Below, in pieces: positions 1 to 10,274 of a DNA stretch of 64,000 nt (position 1 is its first letter; each line of letters begins with the position of its first letter). Below the pieces are notes generated by a model. It saw only the letters and a list, made by a program, of their open reading frames with translations. It did no database searches and was not told the DNA's origin. The stretch is from Streptomyces rubrogriseus (GTDB lineage Bacteria; Actinomycetota; Actinomycetes; Streptomycetales; Streptomycetaceae): assembly GCF_027947575.1 (NCBI RefSeq), contig NZ_CP116256.1, forward strand, positions 372,001-436,000, read 5' to 3'. A program made the translations under genes and the position numbers.

Positions 1-1
1 C

Positions 2-805
2 GAGTCGGGACTCTTCGCGTTCCTGCCCGGCGACTCGCTGCTGTTCACCGCGGGCCTGTTCGTCGCCCAGGGCGAGTACATCAGCCAGCCGCTGTGGCTG
101 GTGTGCACCCTGATCGTGGCCGCCGCCGTCCTCGGCGACCAAGTCGGCTACATGATCGGCAAGTTCTTCGGCCCGAAGCTCTTCAGCCGCCCCAACTCCA
201 AGCTCTTCAAACAGGAGAACCTGGAGAAGGCGCACGAGTTCATGGAGAAGTACGGGCCCAAGGCGATCGTCCTGGCCCGCTTCGTGCCCATCGTGCGCAC
301 CTTCGCCCCCATCGTGGCGGGCGCCGGCCGCATGAAGTACCGCACCTTCCTCACGTACAACGTCATCGGCGGCGTGGCCTGGGGCACCGGCGTCACCCTC
401 GCGGGCTACTGGCTCGGCCAGATCGAGTTCATCCGGGCCCACGTCGAGGGCATCCTCGTCCTGATCATCCTGATCTCCGTCGTCCCGATCGCCATCGAGT
501 ACCTGCGCGAGCGCAAGAAGAAGCAGCGCGCCGCCGCGGCCGCACCGACCCCGCCGGCCGCCCAGCAGCACCAGCCCCAGCCCCCGTACCCGGTCATGGA
601 CGACGCCACGACCCAGCTCCGCCGGGTCGACCCGTACGACCAGCCGCAGCAGCAGTACCCCCCGCAGTACGACCAGGGCTACGGCAACCAGCCCTACGGC
701 GGCCAGCAGCCCCCGCAGCAGCCGTACGCCCAGCAGTACCCGCAGGGCTACGGCGACCAGCCCCAGCAGTACGGCGACCAGTACCCGTACGACCAGGGCC
801 GTTAG
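2..805 (+). CDS. DedA-family membrane protein, 5' end outside the window
   Basis: DedA/SNARE-associated family membrane protein, cut by the left edge; the reading frame is open from base 2. The visible part opens with the family motif ESGLFAFLPGDSLLF, followed by hydrophobic segments and the conserved FVPIVRTFAPIVAGAGRM stretch with its functionally important Arg residues. DedA proteins are proton-dependent transporters or lipid scramblases that maintain membrane potential and recycle carrier lipids; the substrate here cannot be told. After the last membrane segment come basic residues (ERKKKQR) and a long cytoplasmic tail rich in Gln, Tyr, Pro and Gly, built of loose QQY/QGYG repeats. Such tails are common in actinobacteria and probably disordered. 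The stop codon overlaps the stop of the convergent ThrE-like gene. Confidence 0.9.
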   Translation, partial: ESGLFAFLPGDSLLFTAGLFVAQGEYISQPLWLVCTLIVAAAVLGDQVGYMIGKFFGPKLFSRPNSKLFKQENLEKAHEFMEKYGPKAIVLARFVPIVRTFAPIVAGAGRMKYRTFLTYNVIGGVAWGTGVTLAGYWLGQIEFIRAHVEGILVLIILISVVPIAIEYLRERKKKQRAAAAAPTPPAAQQHQPQPPYPVMDDATTQLRRVDPYDQPQQQYPPQYDQGYGNQPYGGQQPPQQPYAQQYPQGYGDQPQQYGDQYPYDQGR

Positions 806-2538
806 AACCCGCGCGTCCGCTTGGCCGCCCGGCGTCCCGCCGCACTCGCGGCGCCGGGCACCTTCAGGAACAGCCGGGAGATCTCCCCGCCCAGGTTCAC
901 CCCGATCGCGATGGCCATCGCCAGCGCCACCGCGTTGGACAGCGACAGCAGCCCCGAGTCGACCTCGCCCTGAGCGATCCCCAGCAGACCGAAGTACGTC
1001 GCCGAACCGGGCAGCAGCGGCCCGATCGCCGCGGTCGTGTACGGCAGCGCCGACGCGAACCGGTAGCGGGACATCAGCTGCCCGAACAGGCCCACCAGCC
1101 CCGCCGCGGCGGCCGTGGAGGCCACCGGCGAGATGTCGCCGGCGTAGTTCATGGCGCCGTACACGCACCAGGCGATGCCGCCGTTCAGGGTCACCGCGAG
1201 GACGGTGGCCCGTTCCTGCTGGAGCAGGATCGCGAAGGCCAGCGAGAGCAGCATCGAGGCGAAGATCTGCACGAACGGTTCGTCACCGGTGCCCAGCTTG
1301 GCGTCCGGGTTCAGCTCGGCGCCCAGCTGGACCCCGAAGTACAGCACCACCAGCACCCCGGCGACGATGCTGACGAAGAAGTACATGACCTCCAGCAGAC
1401 GGGCCGCGGCGGTGATGTAGAAGCCGGTCAGACCGTCCTGCACCCCCGCGACCAGCGCCCGCCCGGGCAGCAGCGCGAACAGCCCACCGGTGATGACCGC
1501 GGACGCCTTCACGTCGACGTGCGTCACCGTCAGCACGACACCCATCGCGGCGGGCGGCATCGCCGCCACCGCGAACTGGTAGAACTCCGGCAGCCCGCGC
1601 CCGGCGCACAGCCACGCCAGCCGGTCGCCGAGCATCGAGCCGAACATCGCCGCGAAGAACACGGTCAGCCCGCCACCGACGAGCAGCGAGGCCCCGCCCG
1701 CGAGCAGACCGCTCGCCATGGTCAGTACCCAGGTGGGGTACGGGTGCCGGTTGCGGCGGATCTCCGCCAGGCGCCGGTAGGCCTCCTCCAGGGAGATGTT
1801 CGTGTCCGGGTCGCTGAGGTCGTCCACCAGGTGGAACACGGCCGCGAGCCGCGTGTAGTCGGTGCCCCGGCGGCGTACCGTGCGCGACGCCGTCACCGGG
1901 TCCTCGACCAGGGACGGCTGGTGGGAGATCGACAGCAGGGTGAAGGTGACGTTCGGCTCGCAGCGGTCCAGGCCGTAGGAGCGGCAGACGGCGAACATGG
2001 CCGCCTCCACGTCCTCGGCGCCCTCACCGCCCGCCAGCAGCAGCTCTCCGATACGCAGCGTCAGGTCGAGCACGCGCGGCACGGCGGGGCCGGTCTCGTC
2101 GTCGTGCTTCTGCGAGGGCTCGGGCGCGGGCCGCTCGGCCACCGGCATCCGCAGCATGGCGCGCATCCGGTCCTGCCAGGGCACGTCCGTCAGGCTCACC
2201 GCGGGGAAGCCGCTCGCCGGGGTGAAGGCGGTCGGGGCGGTCCACGCGCTGTGCGTGCTCGGCATGGTGAACGCCGAGCCCTCGGCGTCCGCCGGAGCGG
2301 CCGGGGGCGCCTCCAGGCCGTCGGGGAGCGAGAACTCCGAGGTCGTCTCGGACTCGCTGCCGGTGGTCCGGGAAACGGCGAGTCCCTGCGGGATCTCGAA
2401 CTCGGACGTCGTCGACGACTCGCCGTCGATCGACGCCGCGACGCCGCTCGGCTGCCGGAAGGCACTGCGGGCCTCGTCCGACTGCGGCTTTGGGTCCTCC
2501 GCCTCCGTCACCTGCGCAACGCTCCCTGGTACGAACAC
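802..2538 (-). CDS. Threonine/serine exporter (ThrE)-family membrane protein
   Basis: ThrE family: an N-terminal soluble-looking domain (DUF1212), with RIGELLLAGGEGAEDVEAAM and FTLLSISHQPSLVED motifs at roughly residues 135-220, followed by about ten hydrophobic segments (two DUF1212/DUF3815-like membrane units). Corynebacterial ThrE exports threonine and serine; the substrate here is inferred only from family. The first ~120 residues are acidic, Ser/Thr-rich and probably disordered. GTG at 2538 follows an AGGAGG only two bases away. A second GTG nine codons downstream (2511), reading VTEAED, has better spacing from a GGGAGC, so the true start may be 2511. The gene is convergent with the DedA gene and their stop codons interlock. 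Confident in family, less so in start and transported molecule. Confidence 0.85.
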   Translation of the reverse strand: MFVPGSVAQVTEAEDPKPQSDEARSAFRQPSGVAASIDGESSTTSEFEIPQGLAVSRTTGSESETTSEFSLPDGLEAPPAAPADAEGSAFTMPSTHSAWTAPTAFTPASGFPAVSLTDVPWQDRMRAMLRMPVAERPAPEPSQKHDDETGPAVPRVLDLTLRIGELLLAGGEGAEDVEAAMFAVCRSYGLDRCEPNVTFTLLSISHQPSLVEDPVTASRTVRRRGTDYTRLAAVFHLVDDLSDPDTNISLEEAYRRLAEIRRNRHPYPTWVLTMASGLLAGGASLLVGGGLTVFFAAMFGSMLGDRLAWLCAGRGLPEFYQFAVAAMPPAAMGVVLTVTHVDVKASAVITGGLFALLPGRALVAGVQDGLTGFYITAAARLLEVMYFFVSIVAGVLVVLYFGVQLGAELNPDAKLGTGDEPFVQIFASMLLSLAFAILLQQERATVLAVTLNGGIAWCVYGAMNYAGDISPVASTAAAAGLVGLFGQLMSRYRFASALPYTTAAIGPLLPGSATYFGLLGIAQGEVDSGLLSLSNAVALAMAIAIGVNLGGEISRLFLKVPGAASAAGRRAAKRTRGF

Positions 2539-2575
2539 ACCCTCCTGTTGACCTCAGTATGGTCACTCAAACACG

Positions 2576-2607
2576 AACAGGCCGCACGCGTGTGCGTGCG
2601 GCCTGTT
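2576..2607 (-). terminator. Hairpin terminator downstream of ppa
   Basis: Perfect 13-bp inverted repeat, aacaggccgcacg (2576-2588) and cgtgcggcctgtt (2595-2607), with a 6-nt loop. It lies 17 nt after the ppa stop on the minus strand, followed by a modestly T-rich stretch. It also separates ppa from the ThrE-like gene downstream on the same strand. Confidence 0.8.
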
Positions 2608-2624
2608 ACGGGAGAGGCGCCTGA

Positions 2625-3131
2625 TCAGTGGCCGCCCTGGTCCTTGAAGCGCTTGTAGGACCGCTCGATCTCGGCCTCGGCCTCGGTGCGGCCCACCCAG
2701 TCGGCGCCCTCGACGGACTTGCCGGGCTCCAGGTCCTTGTAGACCTCGAAGAAGTGCTGGATCTCCAGGCGGTCGAACTCCGACACGTGGTGGATGTCAC
2801 GCAGGTGCTCCACGCGCGGGTCGGTCGACGGCACGCACAGCAGCTTGTCGTCGCCGCCGGCCTCGTCCGTCATCCGGAACATGCCGATCGCGCGGCAGCG
2901 GATGAGGCAGCCCGGGAAGGTCGGCTCGTCCAGGATGACCAGCGCGTCCAGCGGGTCGCCGTCCTCGCCGAGGGTGTTCTCGACGAAGCCGTAGTCGGTC
3001 GGGTAGGCGGTCGAGGTGAACAGGCGGCGGTCCAGGCGGATACGACCGGTCTCGTGGTCCACCTCGTACTTGTTCCGCGAACCCTTCGGGATCTCGATCG
3101 TGACGTCGAACTCCACCGGACGCTCCTCCAT
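2625..3131 (-). CDS. ppa: Inorganic pyrophosphatase (family I, soluble)
   Basis: Cytoplasmic family I pyrophosphatase, hydrolysing PPi to two phosphates and so pulling nucleotide polymerisation and activation reactions forward. The 168-residue protein carries the family signature DGDPLDALV, with the Mg-binding aspartates, near residue 60. It also has the substrate-binding [10 protein letters not shown] motif near the N-terminus and the tyrosine/lysine-rich C-terminal region. Length is normal for prokaryotic enzymes. I take ATG at 3131 (MEERPVEF); an in-frame GTG three codons upstream (3140) is possible. Neither has a convincing Shine-Dalgarno sequence. It is divergent from dacB across about 70 bp and has its own terminator. 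Confidence 0.95.
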   Translation of the reverse strand: MEERPVEFDVTIEIPKGSRNKYEVDHETGRIRLDRRLFTSTAYPTDYGFVENTLGEDGDPLDALVILDEPTFPGCLIRCRAIGMFRMTDEAGGDDKLLCVPSTDPRVEHLRDIHHVSEFDRLEIQHFFEVYKDLEPGKSVEGADWVGRTEAEAEIERSYKRFKDQGGH

Positions 3132-3201
3132 GATCAGCACATAGTTCTGGTGGTTAAGTGTCCCTCACGCAGGTGTGTGATCGCGAAAGGGGCTGGTGGC
3201 A

Positions 3202-4788
3202 GTGCCAGAGCTGAGGCCTTGGCGGACCGCGCGACCGCATGTCGCGCGGGCCGCGGATGCCGTACGTCCCCGTCTGTCCCGCTTCGTCCGGGCCGCCGGA
3301 CCGCGGGTCGCACGGTTGGCACGGGCCACGGCGCCGCGGCTCACCCGGATCACGAGGCCGAAGACCTGGCAGTACACCGCCGGTGCCGCCACCGCCGGGC
3401 TGGCACTGGCCGCCGGGGTGGTGACCGTCGCCGGCCCCTGGGACTCCACGGGTCAGCGTACGGCCGAGCGGGACCGGGCCGTCGCCCTGGAGCACACGGG
3501 TGGCACAGATCACGGCCGCGGATCCGGGGCCTCCGGCACGTCGTCCGGTTCGCCCCGGCCCGCGCCCAGCGCCGGGGCCGTACTGGCCGGTCTCGGCGGC
3601 ACCACCACCCCCGGTGGCGTCAAGGCGGCACCGGGCGACCAGGACCTCGCGGACCTCCTCGACCCCCTGCTCAAGGACGCCCCCGGGCTCGGCGAGCGCC
3701 GCGCGGCGGCCGTCGTCGACCTCACCACCGGCAAGCGCCTGTACGGCCTCGGCTCCGACGCCCCGCTCACCCCGGCCTCCACCACCAAGATCGCCACGGC
3801 GGTCGCCGCCCTCACCGCCCTCGGCCCCGACCACCGCCTCACCACCCGCACCGCCCTGGAGGCCGACACCGGCGAGGTCGTCCTGGTCGGCGGCGGCGAC
3901 CCCACCCTCACCGCGCGCGAGGACGCCCGGGACCTGGCCAGCCTGCGCACCCTCGCCGAGAAGACCGCCGCCGCCCTGAAGAAGCGGGGCGTGCGCGAGG
4001 TGACGCTGTCGTACGACACGACGCTCTACGCCGGTACGGAAATGCACCCGATCGGGGTCAACGAGAACCTCGCCCGCGTCACCGCCCTGATGACCGACGA
4101 GGGCCGCACCGACGACTCCACCAGCGGTCCCGCCCCCCGCGTGTCCGACCCGGCCGCCGACGCCGCCCGCACCTTCGCCGGCCTCCTGAAGCAGCACGGC
4201 GTCACCGCGTCGGCCCCCGGCCCGTCCAAGGCCACCGGCCGCGCCGCCACCCTCGCCACGGTCTCCTCGCCCCCGCTGTCGGCCCTGGTCGAACGGATGC
4301 TGACCAACAGCGACAACGACCTCGCCGAGGCCCTGGCCCGCCACACCGCCGTGGCGACCGGCAAGCCCGCCGACTTCGACGGGGCGGGCGCCGCCGTCGC
4401 GGCCCGCCTGGAACAGCTCGGCCTGCCGGTGGGCGGCGCGCGGTTCCACGACGGAAGCGGCCTGGACCGCACCGACCTGATCAGCGCCGACCTGCTCACC
4501 GCGCTGCTGGCCGAGGCGGCCGACCCGGCCCGGCCCCAGCTGCGCCCGGTCCTCACCGGCCTGCCCGTCGCCCACTTCACCGGCACCCTGGCCGGCCGTT
4601 ACACGGACGGCGCAGCGGGCCTCGTCCGGGCCAAGACCGGCACCCTCACGGGCGTGAACACCCTCGCCGGCACGGTGACCACCCCCGACGGCCGCCTCCT
4701 CGGCTTCGCCTTCCTGGCCAACGACACGACGGATGCCTGGTCGGCGCAGTCGGCCCTGGACAGGGCAGCGACGACCCTGGTCTCCTGA
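3202..4788 (+). CDS. dacB: D-alanyl-D-alanine carboxypeptidase / PBP4-type endopeptidase
   Basis: Class C (PBP4, peptidase S13) penicillin-binding protein that trims or cleaves peptidoglycan cross-links outside the membrane. The three serine-DD-peptidase motifs are visible: STTK (Ser193-Lys196, nucleophile), SDN within TNSDNDLAEAL, and KTG within KTGTLTGVNTLAG near the C-terminus. A basic N-terminus of about 55 residues precedes a single hydrophobic segment at ~57-80, so the protein is membrane-anchored or secreted. A low-complexity Gly/Ser/Pro linker follows before the catalytic domain. I prefer GTG 3202 (VPELRPW), because AAAGGGG lies about nine bases upstream; GTG 3196 is two codons earlier but too close to that site. 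It belongs with the envelope functions encoded elsewhere in this window. Confidence 0.92.
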   Translation: MPELRPWRTARPHVARAADAVRPRLSRFVRAAGPRVARLARATAPRLTRITRPKTWQYTAGAATAGLALAAGVVTVAGPWDSTGQRTAERDRAVALEHTGGTDHGRGSGASGTSSGSPRPAPSAGAVLAGLGGTTTPGGVKAAPGDQDLADLLDPLLKDAPGLGERRAAAVVDLTTGKRLYGLGSDAPLTPASTTKIATAVAALTALGPDHRLTTRTALEADTGEVVLVGGGDPTLTAREDARDLASLRTLAEKTAAALKKRGVREVTLSYDTTLYAGTEMHPIGVNENLARVTALMTDEGRTDDSTSGPAPRVSDPAADAARTFAGLLKQHGVTASAPGPSKATGRAATLATVSSPPLSALVERMLTNSDNDLAEALARHTAVATGKPADFDGAGAAVAARLEQLGLPVGGARFHDGSGLDRTDLISADLLTALLAEAADPARPQLRPVLTGLPVAHFTGTLAGRYTDGAAGLVRAKTGTLTGVNTLAGTVTTPDGRLLGFAFLANDTTDAWSAQSALDRAATTLVS

Positions 4789-4795
4789 CCGCCGT

Positions 4796-4876
4796 GGGCA
4801 GTCGTTCCGCAGGGCGATGGGGGCACCTCCCATGCCTTTCGGGCAATGGGGGAGGGTGGGCACGGCACCGCAACGA
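4796..4876 (+). repeat. Degenerate intergenic palindromic repeat downstream of dacB
   Basis: This spacer between dacB and the next gene begins GGGCAGTCGTTCCGC and ends GGGTGGGCACGGCACCGCAACG. Both ends resemble the hairpin part of the two large intergenic elements at 14214-14565 and 35286-35640. The middle (about 4819-4858) is an imperfect palindrome, gggcacctccca against tgggggagggtg. It is either a decayed relative of those elements or a separate G/C-rich 3' hairpin serving dacB. Confidence 0.45.
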
Positions 4877-4978
4877 CGGGTGCCTCGGCAACGGACCTCG
4901 GCCCTGCCGACCTCGTAGGCGTCCCCCCGGGCACCGCACAGCCTGCCCCCAGCGGCAGCGCTCCCGTACCGTTGACGC

Positions 4979-6106
4979 ATGACGAGCATCGGCGCAAATT
5001 CCGGCATGGTCGACTGGAACCTCGCGGTGGCGACCGCGACCCGGCTCGTACGGCCGGGCCCCGAGGTGAGCCGCGACGAGGCCAGGGCCGTCGTCGCCGA
5101 GCTCCGCCGCCATGCCAAGTCCTCGGAGGAGCACGTCCGCGGCTTCACCCGGATGGGCACCGAGGAGACCCACGACACCCCCCTCCTGGTGGTCGACCGG
5201 CCCGGCTGGGTCCGGGCCAACGTCGCCGGGTTCCGGGAGCTGCTCAAGCCCCTGCTGGAGAAGATGCAGGAGCGGCGCGGCGGCGGCGCGGGCAACGCGG
5301 TCCTCGGCGCCGTCGGCGGCAAGGTCACCGGCGTGGAGCTGGGCATGCTGCTGTCGTTCCTGTCCTCCCGCGTCCTCGGCCAGTACGAGACGTTCGCCCC
5401 CGCCACCCGGGAACTGCCCGCCGGCGCGAACGGCGGCGGCCGGCTGCTCCTGGTCGCACCGAACATCGTCCACGTCGAACGCGAACTCGACGTCGAGCCG
5501 CACGACTTCCGCCTGTGGGTGACCCTGCACGAGGAGACGCACCGCACGCAGTTCACCGCCGTGCCCTGGCTGCGCGACCACCTCGAGGGCGAAATCCAGT
5601 CGTTCCTGGCCGAGACCGACGTGGACCCGATGACCGTGCTCGAGCGGGTCCGCGAGGCCGCCCAGTCGCTGGCCGGGGGCCGTCCCGAGGCGGAGGAGGA
5701 CGACGGCGGCCGCTCGCTCGTGGAGCTGGTGCAGACCCCGGCCCAACGGGAGGTTCTCGGCCGCCTCACCGCCGTGATGTCCCTCCTGGAGGGGCACGCC
5801 GACTTCGTGATGGACGGCGTGGGACCGGCCGTCGTGCCGACCGTCGGGGAGATCCGGGAGAAGTTCCAGCAGCGCCGCGCCAAGGGCGCCTCCCGCCTCG
5901 ACATGGCGCTGCGCAAGCTGCTCGGCCTGGACGCCAAGCTCCGCCAGTACCGGGACGGCGAACGGTTCGTACGGGCCGTCGTGGAGGAGTGCGGCATGGA
6001 CGGCTTCAACCGCGTCTGGACCTCGCCCAACACGCTCCCCACCAAGTCGGAGATCGCCAAACCGGCGGACTGGATCGCGCGGGTGCACCGCAAGCCGGAG
6101 GCGTGA
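4979..6106 (+). CDS. DUF2342 zincin-like metallopeptidase-fold protein
   Basis: Predicted cytoplasmic protein of the actinobacterial DUF2342 family, annotated in databases as a coenzyme F420 biosynthesis-associated zincin-like protein; its real activity is unknown. The diagnostic zincin motif HEETHRTQF lies in the middle of the 375-residue protein, after a region of amphipathic helices (HAKSSEEHVRGFTRM, LLKPLLEKMQERR). A second conserved patch, LLEGHADFVMDGVGP, supplies a further His, Asp and Glu near the expected metal site. There is no signal peptide. ATG 4979 has no Shine-Dalgarno sequence; TACCGT seven bases upstream fits a leaderless transcript. tilS follows 190 bp later on the same strand. 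F420 involvement is a database association, not shown by this sequence. Confidence 0.85.
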   Translation: MTSIGANSGMVDWNLAVATATRLVRPGPEVSRDEARAVVAELRRHAKSSEEHVRGFTRMGTEETHDTPLLVVDRPGWVRANVAGFRELLKPLLEKMQERRGGGAGNAVLGAVGGKVTGVELGMLLSFLSSRVLGQYETFAPATRELPAGANGGGRLLLVAPNIVHVERELDVEPHDFRLWVTLHEETHRTQFTAVPWLRDHLEGEIQSFLAETDVDPMTVLERVREAAQSLAGGRPEAEEDDGGRSLVELVQTPAQREVLGRLTAVMSLLEGHADFVMDGVGPAVVPTVGEIREKFQQRRAKGASRLDMALRKLLGLDAKLRQYRDGERFVRAVVEECGMDGFNRVWTSPNTLPTKSEIAKPADWIARVHRKPEA

Positions 6107-6298
6107 GCCGCGCGGGCGGGGCGTGAAACGATTCCGGCCTACGGCAGGCGAACGACCCTTCAATCACCCGTCCGAGGGACCGTGAGCCTTCGGCAGGCGT
6201 GCGATGCTCAGGGAACGGCCCGTTTCTGTCACCATCTACACACTCTGCGTGACCGAACCTCGGGCTCACCCCCGACAACTTCATGAAGGGCACCGGAC

Positions 6299-7357
6299 AT
6301 GGGTCCCCATCCTGCGGTCGCGGCGATACGCCTGGCGGTCCGCCGCGTCCTCCACGACATCCTCACCGAACTGAACACCCCGGCCGGCGTTCCCGCCGCG
6401 ACGGCCGTCGAACGTACGCCTGAGCGTGCGCCCGGACTTCCCACGGCACCGCTCGTGCTCGTGGCGTGCTCCGGCGGTGCCGACTCCATGGCGCTCGCCT
6501 CCGCCCTCGCCTTCGAGGCCCCCCGGCTCGGCGTCCGGGCCGGTGGTGTCACCGTCGACCACGGCCTGCAGAGCGGCTCCGACCTGCGCGCCGAAGAGGT
6601 CGTCCTGCGCCTGCGCGAACTGGGCCTCGACCCCGTGGAGGCCACCGCCGTGACCGTCGGCCGCGCCGGCGGCCCGGAAGCCGCCGCCCGCGACGCCCGC
6701 TACGCCGCCCTCGACGCCGCCGCCGCCCGCCACGGCGCCGCCGCCGTCCTGCTCGGCCACACCCGCGACGACCAGGCCGAGACCGTCCTGCTGGGCCTCG
6801 CCCGCGGCTCCGGCATCCGCTCCCTGTCGGGCATGGCCGCGGTCTCGGGGGCCGGCGGCCGTTACCGGCGCCCCTTCCTCCAGGTCGACCGCCAGACCGC
6901 CCGCAAGGCGTGCATGGTCCAGTCCCTCCCGGTGTGGGACGACCCCCACAACACCGACCCCGCCTACACCCGCTCCCGGCTGCGCCACGAGGGTCTGCCC
7001 GCCCTGGAGAAGGCGCTCGGCAAGGGCGTCGTCGAGGCCCTCGCCCGTACGGCCCAGCTCTCCCGGGACGACGCCGACGCCCTCGACACCTGGGCCCGCC
7101 AGGCCGAGGCCGGCGTCCGCGACGCCACCGGCGGACTGGAGTGCGCCAAGCTGTACGCCCTGCCGCCCGCCGTACGCCGCCGGATCCTGCGCCGCGCCGC
7201 CCTGGAGGCCGGTGCGCCGGGCGGTGCCCTGTTCGCCCGCCACATCGAGGAAGTCGACCGGCTCATCACCGGCTGGCGCGGTCAGGGGGCCATCAACCTC
7301 CCCGGCAAAGTCGTCGCCCGGCGGCAGGGTGGCAGACTGGTGATTCGGCAAGGCTGA
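6299..7357 (+). CDS. tilS: tRNA(Ile)-lysidine synthetase
   Basis: TilS attaches lysine to C34 of the CAU-anticodon isoleucine tRNA, converting its amino acid identity and codon reading from AUG to AUA. The PP-loop ATP-pyrophosphatase motif [11 protein letters not shown] is at residues ~58-68. Conserved VDHGLQ and [20 protein letters not shown] motifs follow, typical of the N-terminal N-type ATP-PPase domain. At 352 residues it is short and lacks most of the long C-terminal tRNA-binding extension of the E. coli enzyme, as is usual in actinobacteria. ATG 6299 is preceded by GAAGGGC at a suitable distance. It starts the tilS-hpt-ftsH run, a gene order widespread in Gram-positive bacteria. Confidence 0.93.
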   Translation: MGPHPAVAAIRLAVRRVLHDILTELNTPAGVPAATAVERTPERAPGLPTAPLVLVACSGGADSMALASALAFEAPRLGVRAGGVTVDHGLQSGSDLRAEEVVLRLRELGLDPVEATAVTVGRAGGPEAAARDARYAALDAAAARHGAAAVLLGHTRDDQAETVLLGLARGSGIRSLSGMAAVSGAGGRYRRPFLQVDRQTARKACMVQSLPVWDDPHNTDPAYTRSRLRHEGLPALEKALGKGVVEALARTAQLSRDDADALDTWARQAEAGVRDATGGLECAKLYALPPAVRRRILRRAALEAGAPGGALFARHIEEVDRLITGWRGQGAINLPGKVVARRQGGRLVIRQG

Positions 7358-7429
7358 ATCCGGACCCTCCACCGATCCGCAGACGGATCGACGGACGCTC
7401 CGGACCGGCCGGTGGGACGACCGAAAGTG

Positions 7430-7990
7430 ATGCGGGTGGACGCGAACGACATGGGTGCCGACCTCGAGAAGGTACTCATCACCAAGGAAGAGATCGACGC
7501 GAAGCTGGCCGAGCTGGCCGCGAAGATCGACGCGGAGTACGCGGGCAAGGACCTGCTCATCGTCGGCGTGCTCAAGGGCGCCGTGATGGTCATGGCCGAC
7601 CTGGCGCGCACGCTGTCCACCCCCGTCACGATGGACTGGATGGCGGTGTCCTCGTACGGCGCGGGCACCCAGTCCTCCGGTGTGGTGCGGATCCTCAAGG
7701 ACCTCGACACCGACATCAAGGGCCGCCACGTCCTGATCGTCGAGGACATCATCGACTCCGGCCTGACCCTGTCCTGGCTGATCTCCAACCTCGGCTCGCG
7801 CGAGCCCGCCTCCCTCAAGGTGTGCACGCTGCTGCGCAAGCCCGACGCCGCGAAGGTCGCCATCGACGTGGAGTGGGTCGGCTTCGACATCCCCAACGAG
7901 TTCGTCGTCGGCTACGGCCTCGACTACGCGGAGAAGTACCGCAACCTCCCGTTCGTCGGTACGCTCGCGCCCCACGTGTACGGCGGCTGA
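7430..7990 (+). CDS. hpt: Hypoxanthine phosphoribosyltransferase
   Basis: Purine salvage enzyme joining hypoxanthine (or guanine) to PRPP to give IMP or GMP. The PRPP-binding signature is clear in [14 protein letters not shown], and the flexible-loop region SSYGAG follows the DWMAVS segment. The 186-residue length matches bacterial Hpt proteins. Start choice is uncertain: GTG 7412, GTG 7427 and ATG 7430 are all in frame. I use ATG 7430 (MRVDANDMG), which fits the usual family N-terminus. It sits 72 bp after tilS and about 200 bp before ftsH. Confidence 0.94.
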   Translation: MRVDANDMGADLEKVLITKEEIDAKLAELAAKIDAEYAGKDLLIVGVLKGAVMVMADLARTLSTPVTMDWMAVSSYGAGTQSSGVVRILKDLDTDIKGRHVLIVEDIIDSGLTLSWLISNLGSREPASLKVCTLLRKPDAAKVAIDVEWVGFDIPNEFVVGYGLDYAEKYRNLPFVGTLAPHVYGG

Positions 7991-8186
7991 CGCGGTCCTG
8001 TAACGGGCTTCACGGTGTTTGTGCGGGTCACCCGGGAACCCCTCGGGCCCCCGCGCCGTTGGAGCATGCAGACGGGACGTCGGCCCGCCCGTGCGGCTGA
8101 GGGCCGCCACGCTGGGGTACCGTCAGAAGAACTGTCTTATCAAACTCACTATGGCAGGAGGGACGGGGCGACACCGCTCCGTGTGG

Positions 8187-10226
8187 ATGGACGTGAAGCG
8201 ATACTTCCGTGGGCCAATCATGTGGATCGTGCTGGCCGTCCTTGCCGTGGTCGTGTTGATGCAGGTCGTGGGCTCGTCCGGTGGCTACAAGACGGTCGAC
8301 ACGGGCCAGGTCGTCCAGGCGATCAACGACAACAGGGTCGAGTCGGCCAAGCTGACCACCGGTGACGAGCAGACCATCAAGGTCCAGCTCAAGGACGGCC
8401 AGAAGGTCGAGGGCAGCTCGAAGATCCAGGCGAGCTACATCGGCGACCAGGGCGTGACCCTCGCCAACACACTTCAGAACAAGTACCAGGACAAGCAGAT
8501 CCCCGACGGCTACACGGTGTCGCCGTCGAAGCAGAACCCGTTCGTCGGGATCCTGCTCTCCCTGCTCCCGTTCGTCCTGATCGTGGTCGTCTTCCTGTTC
8601 CTGATGAATCAAATGCAGGGCGGCGGCTCCCGGGTCATGAACTTCGGGAAGTCCAAGGCGAAGCTCATCACCAAGGACACCCCCAAGACGACGTTCTCCG
8701 ACGTCGCCGGGTCCGACGAGGCCGTCGAGGAACTCCACGAGATCAAGGAGTTCCTCCAGGAGCCGGCCAAGTTCCAGGCCGTCGGCGCCAAGATCCCCAA
8801 GGGTGTGCTGCTGTACGGCCCGCCCGGTACCGGCAAGACCCTGCTCGCGCGTGCCGTCGCGGGCGAGGCGGGCGTGCCGTTCTACTCGATCTCCGGTTCC
8901 GACTTCGTCGAGATGTTCGTCGGTGTCGGTGCCTCCCGAGTGCGCGACCTGTTCGAGCAGGCCAAGGCGAACGCCCCGGCCATCGTCTTCGTCGACGAGA
9001 TCGACGCGGTCGGCCGCCACCGCGGCGCCGGCCTCGGCGGCGGTCACGACGAGCGCGAGCAGACCCTGAACCAGCTGCTCGTCGAGATGGACGGCTTCGA
9101 CGTCAAGGGCGGCGTGATCCTCATCGCCGCGACGAACCGGCCCGACATCCTCGACCCGGCGCTGCTGCGCCCCGGCCGCTTCGACCGGCAGATCGCCGTC
9201 GACCGCCCGGACATGCAGGGCCGGCTGGAGATCCTCAAGGTCCACCAGAAGGGCAAGCCGGTCGCGCCCGACGTCGACCTGTCGGCCGTCGCCCGCCGTA
9301 CGCCCGGCATGACCGGTGCCGATCTGGCCAACGTGCTGAACGAGGCCGCCCTGCTGACGGCCCGCAGTGACCAGAAGCTGATCGACAACCACATGCTGGA
9401 CGAGGCGATCGACCGCGTGGTCGCGGGCCCGCAGAAGCGGACCCGGATCATGTCGGACAAGGAGAAGAAGATCACCGCGTACCACGAGGGCGGTCACGCC
9501 CTGGTCGCGGCGGCCTCACCGAACTCCGACCCGGTCCACAAGATCACCATCCTGTCCAGAGGCCGCGCCCTCGGCTACACGATGGTGCTCCCGGACGAGG
9601 ACAAGTACTCGACCACGCGCAACGAGATGCTCGACCAGCTCGCCTACATGCTGGGCGGCCGCGCGGCCGAGGAGCTGGTGTTCCACGACCCGACGACCGG
9701 CGCGGCCAACGACATCGAGAAGGCCACCGGCCTGGCCCGGGCGATGGTCACCCAGTACGGCATGACCGAGCGCCTCGGCGCGATCAAGTTCGGCGGCGAC
9801 AACAGCGAGCCGTTCCTCGGCCGTGAGATGGCGCACCAGCGCGACTACTCGGAAGAGGTCGCCGCGCTGGTCGACGAGGAAGTCAAGAAGCTCATCGAGA
9901 CGGCGCACAACGAGGCCTGGGAGATCCTGGTCGAGAACCGCGACGTCCTCGACAACCTCGTCCTCGCGCTGCTGGAGAAGGAGACGCTGGGCAAGGAGGA
10001 GATCGCCGAGGTCTTCGCCCAGATCGTCAAGCGCCCGTCCCGGCCCGCCTGGACCGGTTCTTCCCGCCGTACGCCCTCGACGCGTCCGCCGGTGCTCTCC
10101 CCCAAGGAGCTGGCACTGACGAACGGGGCGAACGGCGCGACGGCGGCGATCTCCACCACCAAGAGCACTACGGTGGAGCCCGCTCCGGCACCGGAGCGAG
10201 CACCGGAGGACCGCCCGGAGAGCTGA
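8187..10226 (+). CDS. ftsH: ATP-dependent zinc metalloprotease FtsH
   Basis: Membrane-anchored AAA+ protease that degrades misassembled membrane proteins and selected regulators. Two hydrophobic segments (residues ~11-28 and ~118-140) flank an extracytoplasmic region. The AAA module has Walker A GPPGTGKT (211-218), Walker B IVFVDEID (~266-273) and the second-region-of-homology arginines (RPGRFDRQ). The zinc site HEGGH is at 433-437. A Pro/Thr-rich tail follows the protease domain. ATG 8187 (MDVKRYFRG) is chosen from the family N-terminus; in-frame ATG 8151 and GTG 8181 are possible, and AGGAGG at 8157-8162 would suit a start near 8170-8181 better than 8187. A strong terminator closes the gene. 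Confidence 0.95.
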   Translation: MDVKRYFRGPIMWIVLAVLAVVVLMQVVGSSGGYKTVDTGQVVQAINDNRVESAKLTTGDEQTIKVQLKDGQKVEGSSKIQASYIGDQGVTLANTLQNKYQDKQIPDGYTVSPSKQNPFVGILLSLLPFVLIVVVFLFLMNQMQGGGSRVMNFGKSKAKLITKDTPKTTFSDVAGSDEAVEELHEIKEFLQEPAKFQAVGAKIPKGVLLYGPPGTGKTLLARAVAGEAGVPFYSISGSDFVEMFVGVGASRVRDLFEQAKANAPAIVFVDEIDAVGRHRGAGLGGGHDEREQTLNQLLVEMDGFDVKGGVILIAATNRPDILDPALLRPGRFDRQIAVDRPDMQGRLEILKVHQKGKPVAPDVDLSAVARRTPGMTGADLANVLNEAALLTARSDQKLIDNHMLDEAIDRVVAGPQKRTRIMSDKEKKITAYHEGGHALVAAASPNSDPVHKITILSRGRALGYTMVLPDEDKYSTTRNEMLDQLAYMLGGRAAEELVFHDPTTGAANDIEKATGLARAMVTQYGMTERLGAIKFGGDNSEPFLGREMAHQRDYSEEVAALVDEEVKKLIETAHNEAWEILVENRDVLDNLVLALLEKETLGKEEIAEVFAQIVKRPSRPAWTGSSRRTPSTRPPVLSPKELALTNGANGATAAISTTKSTTVEPAPAPERAPEDRPES

Positions 10227-10274
10227 CCCCGGCCGCCTCGGACCGCCCAGGCGGCCCGACCGGGCCCGGAATGT

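Noticed and set aside
94..2658. Very long open frame on the + strand over the DedA and ThrE-like genes
   Set aside because: Arg/Pro/Ala/Gly-rich shadow frame of high-GC genes on the same and opposite strands. It has no recognisable domain, and the real frames carry clear family motifs.
3154..6093. 979-codon minus-strand open frame opposite dacB and the DUF2342 gene
   Set aside because: Antisense shadow with Arg/Gly/Ser-rich composition and no motifs; the + strand genes are unambiguous.
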